This document shows positions 53,801 through 63,403 of a DNA stretch of 64,000 bases, piece by piece. The stretch covers positions 1-64,000 of the forward strand of contig CANMUI010000003.1 in assembly GCA_947501045.1 (NCBI GenBank), read 5' to 3'. Positions within the stretch are counted from its first letter, which is position 1, and each line of letters opens with the position of its first letter. The notes under the pieces were generated by a model that was given only the letters and a program-made list of their open reading frames with translations, was not told the origin of the DNA and did no database searches. The DNA comes from an uncultured Psychrobacter sp. Lineage in GTDB: Bacteria > Pseudomonadota > Gammaproteobacteria > Pseudomonadales > Moraxellaceae. The translations under genes were made by a program, and so were the position numbers.

Positions 53801-55563
53801 TTGGAACAAAGGACGTATTAATGGTGTTTTTCGCACCCATCACGGGTGCGTGGATTGAAACTGCTGCCAGCTCAGGGCTAAACATCAATGTATTTTTCGC
53901 ACCCATCACGGGTGCGTGGATTGAAACCAAGAAGGTAGCAAAAAAGGGCGCGGTTTTAAGTTCGCACCCATCACGGGTGCGTGGATTGAAACAAAAACGC
54001 GCTTGATAAAAACGGACTATCTCTAGTTCGCACCCATCACGGGTGCGTGGATTGAAACCCGCGCGCGCACAAGAAAAAACCCTGCACACTATTCGCACCC
54101 ATCACGGGTGCGTGGATTGAAACCTCAAATAGAGCATACAATTTACCAGCGACCCAGTCTTCGCACCCATCACGGGTGCGTGGATTGAAACTGGTACATC
54201 ACGTTCGTTCTGCTTACATCGATCCTTCGCACCCATCACGGGTGCGTGGATTGAAACTTGATGAGATAGTCGTAGTATTGATGATTTACCTTCGCACCCA
54301 TCACGGGTGCGTGGATTGAAACTATTAAGCGATGGTATTTATGGATAATCATGCCATTCGCACCCATCACGGGTGCGTGGATTGAAACTGCTTACATCGA
54401 TCCACCATATTAGCTGCAAGATCTTCGCACCCATCACGGGTGCGTGGATTGAAACAGCTTACAGACGAGCAGTATCAGTTTGAGGTTGATTCGCACCCAT
54501 CACGGGTGCGTGGATTGAAACTTACGTCTTATGCTCCCGATATCCACGTTACATTCGCACCCATCACGGGTGCGTGGATTGAAACTGCCAATTATAAATT
54601 TAAAGTAGTAGTAGTCCGCCTTCGCACCCATCACGGGTGCGTGGATTGAAACGATTTTTTGCATCGCAAATCGATTATCACTTAGGTTCGCACCCATCAC
54701 GGGTGCGTGGATTGAAACGTTTGCGCACGTCCTCAATGCAAACCACCAACTGCACTTCGCACCCATCACGGGTGCGTGGATTGAAACACACAGGGGATAA
54801 AGTATGGAAAAATCATTTATTCGCACCCATCACGGGTGCGTGGATTGAAACATTGAGCATGAAGTAACTGATTTTGAGTTAATATTCGCACCCATCACGG
54901 GTGCGTGGATTGAAACAAAAATGTTGATTTTATTTGTGAAACTACAAACTTCGCACCCATCACGGGTGCGTGGATTGAAACAGGGCATCGTGAGGACTTG
55001 GTAAGGCTACAGGGTTCGCACCCATCACGGGTGCGTGGATTGAAACAAGTTTTATACTTAGTAAAGCCCTATAGAACGCCATTCGCACCCATCACGGGTG
55101 CGTGGATTGAAACATATCACCTCACATACAAAAACCGTAACTCATATTTCGCACCCATCACGGGTGCGTGGATTGAAACATAAAAACAAGCATCAATAAT
55201 CGTATCGACAATTCGCACCCATCACGGGTGCGTGGATTGAAACCTGAGTCCCTGCGTACAGAATCATTTTTAGACGCTTCGCACCCATCACGGGTGCGTG
55301 GATTGAAACAGTCGCTAATGAGGTCATGCACAGCTTCAATCAGTTCGCACCCATCACGGGTGCGTGGATTGAAACAGGTCGTGGCGGTGGCCAAGAGTAT
55401 GCTTTTGTTCGCACCCATCACGGGTGCGTGGATTGAAACTTGATGAGATAGTCGTAGTATTGATGATTTACCTATTCGCACCCATCACGGGTGCGTGGAT
55501 TGAAACAATTAAAGACTGGGTCCAATCGCCAACTACCGCTTCGCACCCATCACGGGTGCGTGG

Positions 55564-55732
55564 TGAGCAGCGTTAAAAAATTGCATGCCAATTTTAGCTG
55601 CGCAAGAGAAAATACCTTTAAGGGGATTTTCTGAGAAACGGAACGACATTATACTGCTGAGGAAAATCATAGATTTCCCCTTGCGATGGGCTGGACGTTC
55701 CCCAAACGTCCAGAAAACCCCCATCTCACATT
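55564..55732. mobile_element. 169-bp insertion in CRISPR repeat 72
   Basis: Repeat 72 is cut after its first 24 bases. A 169-base segment beginning TGAGCAGCGTTAAAA and ending CCCCATCTCACATT follows, then the last 20 bases of the repeat. ACGGGTGCGTGG is present on both sides, a 12-bp target duplication. The insert has a 9-bp hairpin CTGGACGTT/AACGTCCAG at 55691-55713 and further partial inverted repeats (GGGGATTTTC, GAAAATC, ATTTCCCC). It has no transposase. End similarity is weak (TGAGCAGCG versus TGAGATGGG near the ends). It looks like a MITE or other non-autonomous element; the parent family is not recognised. Confidence 0.85.
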
Positions 55733-56851
55733 ACGGGTGCGTGGATTGAAACTTAACAATTGCAGCGGCACGCCCGACTTTTGGGTTTCGCACCCATCAC
55801 GGGTGCGTGGATTGAAACTGAACGGCCTTGACGTACGGGGGCAGACCAAAGAGTTCGCACCCATCACGGGTGCGTGGATTGAAACTTAATCTTTTTGCTA
55901 CACAATTATTGCAGTAATTCGCACCCATCACGGGTGCGTGGATTGAAACAGGCACAAAAAAACCGCCATAGAGGCGGTATTTGTTCGCACCCATCACGGG
56001 TGCGTGGATTGAAACGATCGTGTCGCGCAGGCTGTCGTTAGCATCGCGATTCGCACCCATCACGGGTGCGTGGATTGAAACATTTATTGGACGGGACGGA
56101 CGGGACCGAGCAGAGCTTCGCACCCATCACGGGTGCGTGGATTGAAACTAGATTGATTAACAACATGATTAACTGTGCCCGCTTCGCACCCATCACGGGT
56201 GCGTGGATTGAAACATCTCTAAATCAATATGCTCAAACATCAAAATCTTCGCACCCATCACGGGTGCGTGGATTGAAACTAAACGAGATGCCGCATTTGC
56301 GCGTCGAGAACTTCGCACCCATCACGGGTGCGTGGATTGAAACATATGCTCTCTAGCATACTGATAGTCGAGCATATTCGCACCCATCACGGGTGCGTGG
56401 ATTGAAACACCTGTTAGTGGGTCAATGGCGTAGCTTTGTATTCGCACCCATCACGGGTGCGTGGATTGAAACAAACTGAATTGAACGACCCAACACAGGT
56501 AAGCCTTCGCACCCATCACGGGTGCGTGGATTGAAACGCCTTTATTGGCAGTAGTAAGAATCAGCCGTGTTTCGCACCCATCACGGGTGCGTGGATTGAA
56601 ACTTATCAGCGCGTGGGTTATCGCTATGCTGCTATTTCGCACCCATCACGGGTGCGTGGATTGAAACAGCTTAATGGACGAGGTAAAGAAGGAGCCAGTT
56701 CGCACCCATCACGGGTGCGTGGATTGAAACGAATTCGGCATCATCATCTAGCAATTCAAACTTTCGCACCCATCACGGGTGCGTGGATTGAAACGGCCAC
56801 CCTCCAATTATGCTGATCAATATAAGGTTCGCACCCATCACGGGTGCGTGG

Positions 56852-57020
56852 TGAGCAGCGTTAAAAAATTGCATGCCAATTTTAGCTGCGCAAGAGAAAA
56901 TACCTTTAAGGGGATTTTCTGAGAAACGGAACGACATTATACTGCTGAGGAAAATCATAGATTTCCCCTTGCGATGGGCTGGACGTTCCCCAAACGTCCA
57001 GAAAACCCCCATCTCACATT
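56852..57020. mobile_element. Second identical 169-bp insertion, in the last CRISPR repeat
   Basis: The same 169 bases as at 55564-55732, as far as I can compare by eye without a difference, interrupt repeat 89 after the same 24th base and with the same 12-bp duplication. The right part of the repeat (57021-57040) ends the array. Flanking spacers differ from those at the first copy. Confidence 0.85.
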
Positions 57021-57040
57021 ACGGGTGCGTGGATTGAAAC

Positions 57041-57412
57041 CTTAGTGTTAAAAATATAATATTTAAGAAATATAGTATCTAAGATAGCTTTCGCCCCCAT
57101 AAAATAAATTCACATAGGGTACAAACCTTATTTGTGGTGGAAACTGTCATTAAGCCTTATACATTATAGTACTAGTAGCTTCAGTGCTAGCAGCTTCTTC
57201 TCATTCAATCTTTTACTTAGATGACGTTATCAATATCGGAGTTTGCTTTAGCTGGTATCCCTCCCTTATTTACTCATCATACTTTTAGATGCACTATCAG
57301 CACTTTTACAGAACCGATTAAATAGTATATCGACGCTGACCATCATGGCTCCATTTGTAAGTCAAAATGCTACACTTATTTAATGAAAACAAGAACAGAG
57401 CAAGAGGAAGTA
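57041..57412. other. Trailer region after the CRISPR array
   Basis: About 370 bases between the last repeat and the LysR start, with no supported gene. AT-rich at first (57041-57085). TTCGCCCCCAT at 57090-57100 resembles the start of the repeat in 10 of 11 bases but does not continue. The LysR promoter must lie in the right part. Confidence 0.5.
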
Positions 57413-58318
57413 ATGACAGAGATTAATGGAAAGCGGTTATCCTATCTTTATGAGGCTGTAACTATGGGTACGATCCGGGCTGCAGCAGATAAGCTCAATA
57501 TTGCTCCCTCAGCCATCAGTCGGCAAATATCTCTGTTAGAGGAAGAATTAGCATGCATTCTTATTGAACGGCATCGTAAAGGAGTAACGCCGACAGAAGC
57601 TGGTAGTATTCTCTTGCAGTTTTATCAAGAATCACTCTCCGCTGAAGAGACCTGTGTTTCCAAATTACAAGCCTTGTCAGGATTACAGCAAGGTCATATA
57701 AAGCTAGCGGTGGGTGATGGTTTTGTTGGGGATTTGATGTTGGGTCCATTATCTGAGTTTGCCCGTTTATATCCGGCGCTGACACTTTCAATCAGTACTG
57801 GCGGATCAAACGAGGTGATTCGTCAGGTTGAAGAAGATGAAGCACATATCGGGCTAGTTTTCCATCCCAGCAGTCATCCGCGCATCCGCGCACAGGCTGT
57901 CAGTTGTCAGCCAATGTATATTATTATGTCCCCTGACCACCCTTTAGCCGATCGAGATAAACCGATGCAGTTGAAGGAGCTTCTAGAATACCCAGTGGGG
58001 CTGGCTGAAAGTCGTTTTGGCGTACGTCAGTTACTAGCAATGGCCGAATTTCAACAAAAGATTCGATTTAACCCTATCCTAACCACTGACTCATTCGCCG
58101 TACTAAAGAATTTTGCCCGCTCAAATATGGGATTTACCTTTCTACCGTATTTTGTAGTGTCCAAAGAAGTAAAAGACGGACATCTGGTAGCAATCCCTAT
58201 AGACAATGCGCTACTAGCAAGCGGTGAAGCTCATATTGTAACTCGGTTGGGTCGTCATCTATCCCAAGGCCCGCATGAATTATTACAACATCTAAAGTCA
58301 TGGATGAAAGCTTTGTAA
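57413..58318 (+). CDS. LysR-family transcriptional regulator
   Basis: The protein is about 301 residues from ATG 57413, preceded by GAGGAAG with good spacing; an in-frame ATG at 57383 would add 10 residues without a ribosome-binding site. The helix-turn-helix covers about residues 5-64 (TIRAAADKLNIAPSAISRQI), and the effector domain begins near residue 90 (HIKLAVGDGFVGDLML). It is convergent with the DUF3100-M20-ALDH-dehydrogenase operon, 25 bases from its end, and is the best candidate for its regulator. Confidence 0.9.
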   Translation: MTEINGKRLSYLYEAVTMGTIRAAADKLNIAPSAISRQISLLEEELACILIERHRKGVTPTEAGSILLQFYQESLSAEETCVSKLQALSGLQQGHIKLAVGDGFVGDLMLGPLSEFARLYPALTLSISTGGSNEVIRQVEEDEAHIGLVFHPSSHPRIRAQAVSCQPMYIIMSPDHPLADRDKPMQLKELLEYPVGLAESRFGVRQLLAMAEFQQKIRFNPILTTDSFAVLKNFARSNMGFTFLPYFVVSKEVKDGHLVAIPIDNALLASGEAHIVTRLGRHLSQGPHELLQHLKSWMKAL

Positions 58319-58342
58319 GCGGGCGGCACGACTTATCGCTGT

Positions 58343-59653
58343 TTACAACAACGCCTGTGCGATAATCGCCGAGCCTAAAAAAGTACCAGTAAAGGTTAGC
58401 AGCGCTACAATAGCAATCTTAAAGCCAGACTTTTTGAATAAGTCCACCTCCATTTGCGAGATGGCGAAACCTGCGTAAGCTAGTACCGGGGTAATGAGTT
58501 GTAGCACACCCAGCTTATCAGTCTCGACTAAAACATAGTCACTAAATGGAAACTGCGGCAGTGATATCAAAATAGCGACAATAGATATCCAAGCAATAGC
58601 AGGCACATTAATTGGAATAGCGCGTTTTATTAGTATGCCAACGACACAACAGCCAAATAATACGAGCATACCAGGTAGCGCAGCAATCGGATTAAAACCT
58701 TGTCCCACCCAATTACTCAATAATAGCACGCCGCATATAGCGACCAATAATGATACTGACTGCCCTACTGATAAGATAGACTGCTCTTGCAAACCAAAAT
58801 CCATAGCTTTACTGATATCAGCGCCATTATTTTTTCTAAATTTACTGGTAACTTTGTATAAAAACTCAGCGACTGGTAACGCTACGAATAAGCTCACAAA
58901 CAGACCTGTAGCATAAGTAAGCAAATTAGAAGTCGCGGCAAAGGCAGTAATGGTCTCCTCTTGCGCCGGGACAGTCTCTGCTAGCGCTGCTGAACAGGCA
59001 CCCATCATACTACCACTACCGATACCACAAGCCATTGCTAAAGCACGTATATCTAGAATGTCTAAAGAGGCAATGACCCCTGCCATAAGTGAAAAATAAA
59101 TTGCACCAAACAAAGTACCCATCACATAGACACCCATTACGCCGATACCTTCAGCGCTTTGCAGGCCATATTTATCAGCAATTAGCGCAATATTAGGCTC
59201 ACGAGCAATTGAGTGAGTGGCACCAATAGACTCTCGTCCCATGCCAAACACCAATACAGCGACAGGCAAGGCGATAATGGCAGTAGCTACATTGCCTAAT
59301 TCTTGTAGTAAAAGGGCGGGGCCTGCGGCTATTATTTCCTCGACTTTAGGGCCGACGCCAACGCCAAATTTTGCAATGAAAGGCATGATACTTAAAAGAA
59401 CGGCGTAGCTTGCAAATTTTGCTCGGTCTTTGGAGATTACCGCTTTCATTGAGGGTATGACGTTGGGGTTCAACAATATTGTAAATATAAATGCGTATAG
59501 TAGAGGCAATAAGACTAATGTACCAATACCAATCGGAATCTTAATGATCCCTATCCATTCTGCAAGTAGCGATGTAATAATCACTAGTAAATGCAGCTTC
59601 CAATCAAATAAGCGCTTCGTCATTGTACTTGATAGCACACTGGTATTATTCAT
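58343..59653 (-). CDS. DUF3100-family membrane protein
   Basis: A 436-residue polytopic protein with about 11-12 hydrophobic segments. ACGIGSGSMMGACSAALAE (about residues 213-231) and FGVGVGPKVEEIIAAGPALL (about 96-115) match what I recall of DUF3100 proteins, which often sit next to M20 amidohydrolases, as here. It is probably a transporter for the substrate or product of the amidohydrolase; this is inferred from context only. It is the last gene of the operon, 49 bases after the M20 gene. Confidence 0.8.
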   Translation of the reverse strand: MNNTSVLSSTMTKRLFDWKLHLLVIITSLLAEWIGIIKIPIGIGTLVLLPLLYAFIFTILLNPNVIPSMKAVISKDRAKFASYAVLLSIMPFIAKFGVGVGPKVEEIIAAGPALLLQELGNVATAIIALPVAVLVFGMGRESIGATHSIAREPNIALIADKYGLQSAEGIGVMGVYVMGTLFGAIYFSLMAGVIASLDILDIRALAMACGIGSGSMMGACSAALAETVPAQEETITAFAATSNLLTYATGLFVSLFVALPVAEFLYKVTSKFRKNNGADISKAMDFGLQEQSILSVGQSVSLLVAICGVLLLSNWVGQGFNPIAALPGMLVLFGCCVVGILIKRAIPINVPAIAWISIVAILISLPQFPFSDYVLVETDKLGVLQLITPVLAYAGFAISQMEVDLFKKSGFKIAIVALLTFTGTFLGSAIIAQALL

Positions 59654-59702
59654 AGCAATTCCTTTTGCATTTTATAATTCCTACATTTCTTTATTATTTG
59701 GT

Positions 59703-60866
59703 TTATGCAGCATTTTTTGGTAATTCAGACTCAACTAAAGATACCCATACTTTAATACCCGTCTCAATAGCATCATCATTAAAATCATACGACGCATTAT
59801 GTAATGGTTTGGAGGGGCTACTACCATCAACACCTAACCAAAAATAAGCGCCTTTAACCACTTGACTCATGAATGAAAAATCTTCAGAAGCCATTGATGG
59901 CTCTACGGCAGTATTTACCTTATCAGCACCCAGCACTTTAGTAGCAGCCTCTTTGATTTCAAGATAAGCTTGACTATTATTAGTGGTTACTGGATAGCGA
60001 ATATGGTAATCCATCTCGCCTGTGACACCATATAGAGGCGGTAGTGTTTTAACCATTTCTGTGAGCATATCTTGCATGGACTGGCGTACGTCCATATCAA
60101 AGCTACGAACAGTTCCTTTTAAAATGGCGTAATCAGGGATGACGTTGGTAGTATCCCCACTATTCATCTGCGTTACGCTAATAACGCCTGATTTGAGCGG
60201 AGATATTCGACGAGAGACAATAGATTGAATATTAGTAATTAAAGCGGCTCCTGCTGCTATAGGATCAGCCCCTAAATGTGGCATAGCTGCATGAGTGCCT
60301 TTACCAGTCAAAGTAATCTCAAAGGTATCAAATGACGCCATCATCGGTCCATCATTAACGGCAACTTGTCCTACAGGAAGCCCTGGCCAATTGTGCAATC
60401 CATAGACCGCATCCATCGGGAATTTATCAAATAAGCCGTCATCAATCATGGCCTTGGCACCACCTAAGACCTCTTCAGCAGGTTGAAATATAAAATGAAT
60501 AGTGCCGTTAAAGTTTTTATGTTGGCTAAGGTGCTTTGCTGTACCAAGCAGAACTGAAGTGTGCCCATCATGGCCACAGGCGTGCATGCAGTTTTCATGA
60601 GTAGATTTATAATCAATGTCGTTTTGCTCTGCTATGGGTAAAGCATCGATATCTGCTCGTATGCCGATAGTAGGGCCTGAGCCATTCTTTAGAGTACCGA
60701 CAACACCAGTACCGCCCAATCCTTGATGCACCTCAATCCCAAAGGACTGTAACTTGTCGACAATAAATGATGACGTTTTGAACTCTTTAAAACCGAGCTC
60801 TGGTTGACTATGAATCTGCTTACGCCACTGCTTTACTTCACTTAGTAGAGTTTCATTAATTAACAT
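59703..60866 (-). CDS. M20-family amidohydrolase (N-acyl amino acid / hippurate hydrolase type)
   Basis: The 387-residue protein is a dinuclear metallo-hydrolase. Visible marks are IRADIDALPIAE (about residues 70-81), HACGHDGHTSVLLG (about 93-106), FIFQPAEEVLGGAKAMI (about 124-140) and EPSMASEDFSFM near residue 335. The small dimerisation domain lies between. Such enzymes remove acyl groups from N-acyl amino acids or hippurate-like compounds. It is second to last in a four-gene minus-strand operon, 13 bases after the aldehyde dehydrogenase. The substrate is not determined. Confidence 0.92.
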   Translation of the reverse strand: MLINETLLSEVKQWRKQIHSQPELGFKEFKTSSFIVDKLQSFGIEVHQGLGGTGVVGTLKNGSGPTIGIRADIDALPIAEQNDIDYKSTHENCMHACGHDGHTSVLLGTAKHLSQHKNFNGTIHFIFQPAEEVLGGAKAMIDDGLFDKFPMDAVYGLHNWPGLPVGQVAVNDGPMMASFDTFEITLTGKGTHAAMPHLGADPIAAGAALITNIQSIVSRRISPLKSGVISVTQMNSGDTTNVIPDYAILKGTVRSFDMDVRQSMQDMLTEMVKTLPPLYGVTGEMDYHIRYPVTTNNSQAYLEIKEAATKVLGADKVNTAVEPSMASEDFSFMSQVVKGAYFWLGVDGSSPSKPLHNASYDFNDDAIETGIKVWVSLVESELPKNAA

Positions 60867-60879
60867 TTATTTTCTCCTT

Positions 60880-62421
60880 TTATTGAATTGAATAACCAAA
60901 TTGAATAGCAGAATCTTTTGCTGTTTCGACCCATACACTTTTAGTCTGTGTATATTCGAGCAGGCCTTCGTAGCCACTAGATCGGCCATAGCCGCTTTCA
61001 CCAAAGCCACCAAACGGCGACATGACATTGATTGCTTTATAGCTATTTACCCAGAATGTTCCCGCATTTACTTGAGCGGCCATCCGATGAGCACGACCTA
61101 CATCAGCAGTCCACACAGCGCCAGCTAAACCAAACCGGCTGTCGTTGGCCAACGCTACCGCTTCTTCTTCTTCATCAAATAAAATCACAGAAACAACAGG
61201 TCCAAAAATTTCTTCCTGTGCTACACGCATATCATTCTTCACGTTGGCCAAAACTGTTGGCTGATAAAAATAACCATTTTCACCTCCACAAATTTCACCT
61301 GGCTTTCCGCCTGCGGCAACAACCGCACCTTCAGCAATACCATCAGAAACTAACGAACGCACGTGACTAAACTGTTTCTGGTTATTAATGGGCCCCACCA
61401 TCGTGCCTTCATCCCATGGCAAACCTACAGGCAACTTACTGGCTGCCGAGGCAACACGCTCCACTACTTCTTTATAAACATCCCGATGAACCAGTAACCG
61501 AGAACCCGATACACAGCTCTGTCCAGCGGCAGAGAATACGGCAGCTTGCGCACCCACTACCGCACGATCAAGATCAGCATCTGGAAAAATTATATTGGCT
61601 GACTTTCCACCTAGCTCCAATACGCAAGGGATGACACGCTTTGCAGATGCCGAAGCAATGAGAGCACCGGTCTGTGGTGAACCTACAAAAACCACTTTTT
61701 TAGTAACCGGATTAGCAATTGCGGCAGTGCCTGTAGTGTGCCCAAGCCCATTAATTACATTCACCAAACCACGTGGAATACCGGCTTGCTCAAGAATTTT
61801 AGCGAGTACTGTTGAGCTTAGTGGGGTTAATTCAGATGGCTTCAGTAAGACTGCATTTCCTGCACAGATGGCCGGCGCGATCTGCCAGCCTCCCGTAAAT
61901 ACAGGTGCGTTCCAGGGTGTAATTTGAGTCACCACACCATAAGGCTCATGACGAGTGTAGTTTAAGTGACTTGTTGGTACAGGAATAACTTGTCCCATAA
62001 TTTTGTCACACCAACCAGCATAGTATTCAAACATATCTGCAACTTTTGCCACTTCAACCCGGCAATCGCGAATAGGCTTACCTGCAGATATACATTCTAG
62101 GCGTGCCAGCGATTCCGCGGCGACACGTATTTTCATGCCGCACTGCCACATTAACTGACCTCTTGCACTGGCGGTCATTGACCACCACACTTTTTGAGCT
62201 TTTATAGCCGCATCGGCTGCATTAGCAACAACGCTTTTCCCTGCATCACGATAGATTAAAAATACCTGACCAGTTGCTGGGTTAATCAGCTCGATGTCGT
62301 CACCATTACCTGCAACCAATTCTCCATCAATCAAACTGCCAAACTTTGAAGTACCCAGTAGTTCATTAAGCAGTATTTCAACTTGTTGCGCGCCATTTCC
62401 TTCTACTTCAAAACTCATCAT
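60880..62421 (-). CDS. NAD(P)-dependent aldehyde dehydrogenase
   Basis: The 513-residue protein belongs to the ALDH superfamily. It has QITPWNAPVFTGGWQIAPA (about residues 164-182), VLELGGKSANIIFPDADLD (catalytic Glu, about 270), and AAGQSCVSGSRLLV (catalytic Cys, about 302). The C-terminal FGGFGESGYGRSSGYEGLLE is typical. It begins ATGATG directly after the stop of the upstream dehydrogenase, with GGAGAATAG as ribosome-binding site overlapping that gene. The exact aldehyde is unknown; a betaine-aldehyde/semialdehyde type is possible. Confidence 0.92.
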   Translation of the reverse strand: MMSFEVEGNGAQQVEILLNELLGTSKFGSLIDGELVAGNGDDIELINPATGQVFLIYRDAGKSVVANAADAAIKAQKVWWSMTASARGQLMWQCGMKIRVAAESLARLECISAGKPIRDCRVEVAKVADMFEYYAGWCDKIMGQVIPVPTSHLNYTRHEPYGVVTQITPWNAPVFTGGWQIAPAICAGNAVLLKPSELTPLSSTVLAKILEQAGIPRGLVNVINGLGHTTGTAAIANPVTKKVVFVGSPQTGALIASASAKRVIPCVLELGGKSANIIFPDADLDRAVVGAQAAVFSAAGQSCVSGSRLLVHRDVYKEVVERVASAASKLPVGLPWDEGTMVGPINNQKQFSHVRSLVSDGIAEGAVVAAGGKPGEICGGENGYFYQPTVLANVKNDMRVAQEEIFGPVVSVILFDEEEEAVALANDSRFGLAGAVWTADVGRAHRMAAQVNAGTFWVNSYKAINVMSPFGGFGESGYGRSSGYEGLLEYTQTKSVWVETAKDSAIQFGYSIQ

Positions 62422-63300
62422 CTATTCTCCCAAGCCGGCATTTTTGATAATGCAATTAAAATCATCCTGATCAGGTATGTTTTTTTCGCTCTGCGACCAA
62501 ATTTCAGCTACCTGTTTAGCCAAAGGTAACTCTAATCCCATCTCACCGATCATATTTTCCGCCAGACGCACATCTTTACGCATCAGCTGCATAGTGAAAC
62601 CGGAGTCAAAACCTTTATTAAGAATCCAACGAGGGAAATTCACTTCACTGATTGCACTACGGCCTGAACCGGCGTTCAAACCGGCAATAAGATCTGCAGG
62701 ATCAAGTCCTGCCTTAGTACCTAGAGCTACTGCTTCGGCGGTAGTTATTAGATGTGCAGCACATAGTAGATTATTGATCAGTTTAGCCGCATGTCCATTG
62801 CCAGACTTTCCCATGTAGACTACTTTCGAGCTTAAGGCATCCAGATACACCTGTGCACGTTCAAGGGAACTACGTTCACCTCCAACAACCATTACCATAG
62901 TACCGGCTGCAGCACCCGCCGGACCGCCACTGACAGGACAGTCCAATAACTGATGGCCTAACTGATCCAGCTCTATCGAGAGTGCCCGCGTCACCTCTGG
63001 TTCTGAAGTAGAAGTATCAATAATCAGAGTTTTAGGCTGAGCAAAGTTAATAATGCCATCTTTGCCTTTAACAACTGCTTGTACATGCTTTGCCATTGGC
63101 AAAGATAGAATGATGACACTAGATTCAGCACACAGAGCTTTAATATCTGCAACAACATTTACGCCGATTTCCCTGGCAGCTTGGCTTTGTGCTTCCCCAA
63201 TGTCCGTGCCGAACACTTTAAAACCTTTGCGAAGCAAAGACTGAGCCATACCGTTGCCCATACGGCCTAACCCGACGATACCTATAGTTTTTGTAGCCAT
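62422..63300 (-). CDS. 3-hydroxyisobutyrate dehydrogenase-family (beta-hydroxyacid) dehydrogenase
   Basis: The 292-residue protein starts with the Rossmann motif GIVGLGRMGNGMAQSLL (about residues 7-23). It contains DCPVSGGPAGAAAGTMVMVV (about 119-138) and GNGHAAKLINNLL (catalytic Lys, about 170), the signatures of the HIBADH/GarR family, which oxidise or reduce 3-hydroxyacids such as 3-hydroxyisobutyrate or tartronate semialdehyde. It is the first gene of the minus-strand operon. AGGAGGTA lies just before ATG 63300. Which acid it uses cannot be told. Confidence 0.9.
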   Translation of the reverse strand: MATKTIGIVGLGRMGNGMAQSLLRKGFKVFGTDIGEAQSQAAREIGVNVVADIKALCAESSVIILSLPMAKHVQAVVKGKDGIINFAQPKTLIIDTSTSEPEVTRALSIELDQLGHQLLDCPVSGGPAGAAAGTMVMVVGGERSSLERAQVYLDALSSKVVYMGKSGNGHAAKLINNLLCAAHLITTAEAVALGTKAGLDPADLIAGLNAGSGRSAISEVNFPRWILNKGFDSGFTMQLMRKDVRLAENMIGEMGLELPLAKQVAEIWSQSEKNIPDQDDFNCIIKNAGLGE

Positions 63301-63403
63301 GCCTACCTCCTTGTTTTGGTGCTTTCTATCACTTTTATTATGACTAATAAGCCATTAAGAAGAAGCATAACAAATAAACTTTTATGTTCTAAAAAAGGCA
63401 ACA

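Larger units (their letters stand above)
50882..57040 (+). CRISPR. Type I-C CRISPR array, 89 repeats and 88 spacers (by hand count)
   Basis: The 32-base repeat begins TTCGCACCCATCACGGG and ends TGCGTGGATTGAAAC; CGCACCC/GGGTGCG is its hairpin. This is the classical I-C repeat class. By hand count there are 89 copies, 87 intact and two interrupted by identical insertions (repeats 72 and 89). I saw no base change in any intact copy. Spacers are 31-36 bases. Spacer n here means the spacer after repeat n. Spacer pairs 25-26 and 74-75 are identical, spacers 52 and 70 share one protospacer, and spacers 51 and 54 overlap. Repeat orientation places the leader at the cas2 side. The absence of repeat decay toward the far end is unusual for an array this long. 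Confidence 0.98.

Noticed and set aside
50860..57012. Many open frames of 60-119 codons on both strands in the array, such as peptides with SIHAPVMGA or SHPSRVRGLK
   Set aside because: They are translations of the CRISPR repeat and have no independent coding support.
55533..57012. A 63-79-codon minus-strand frame (MGVFWTFGERPAHRKGKS...) in both 169-bp insertions
   Set aside because: It runs into the CRISPR repeat at its end, has no ribosome-binding site I can support, and does not resemble a transposase.
57090..57100. TTCGCCCCCAT resembling the start of another CRISPR repeat after the array
   Set aside because: Only 11 bases match with one difference; the rest of the repeat is absent, so chance or a tiny remnant cannot be told apart.
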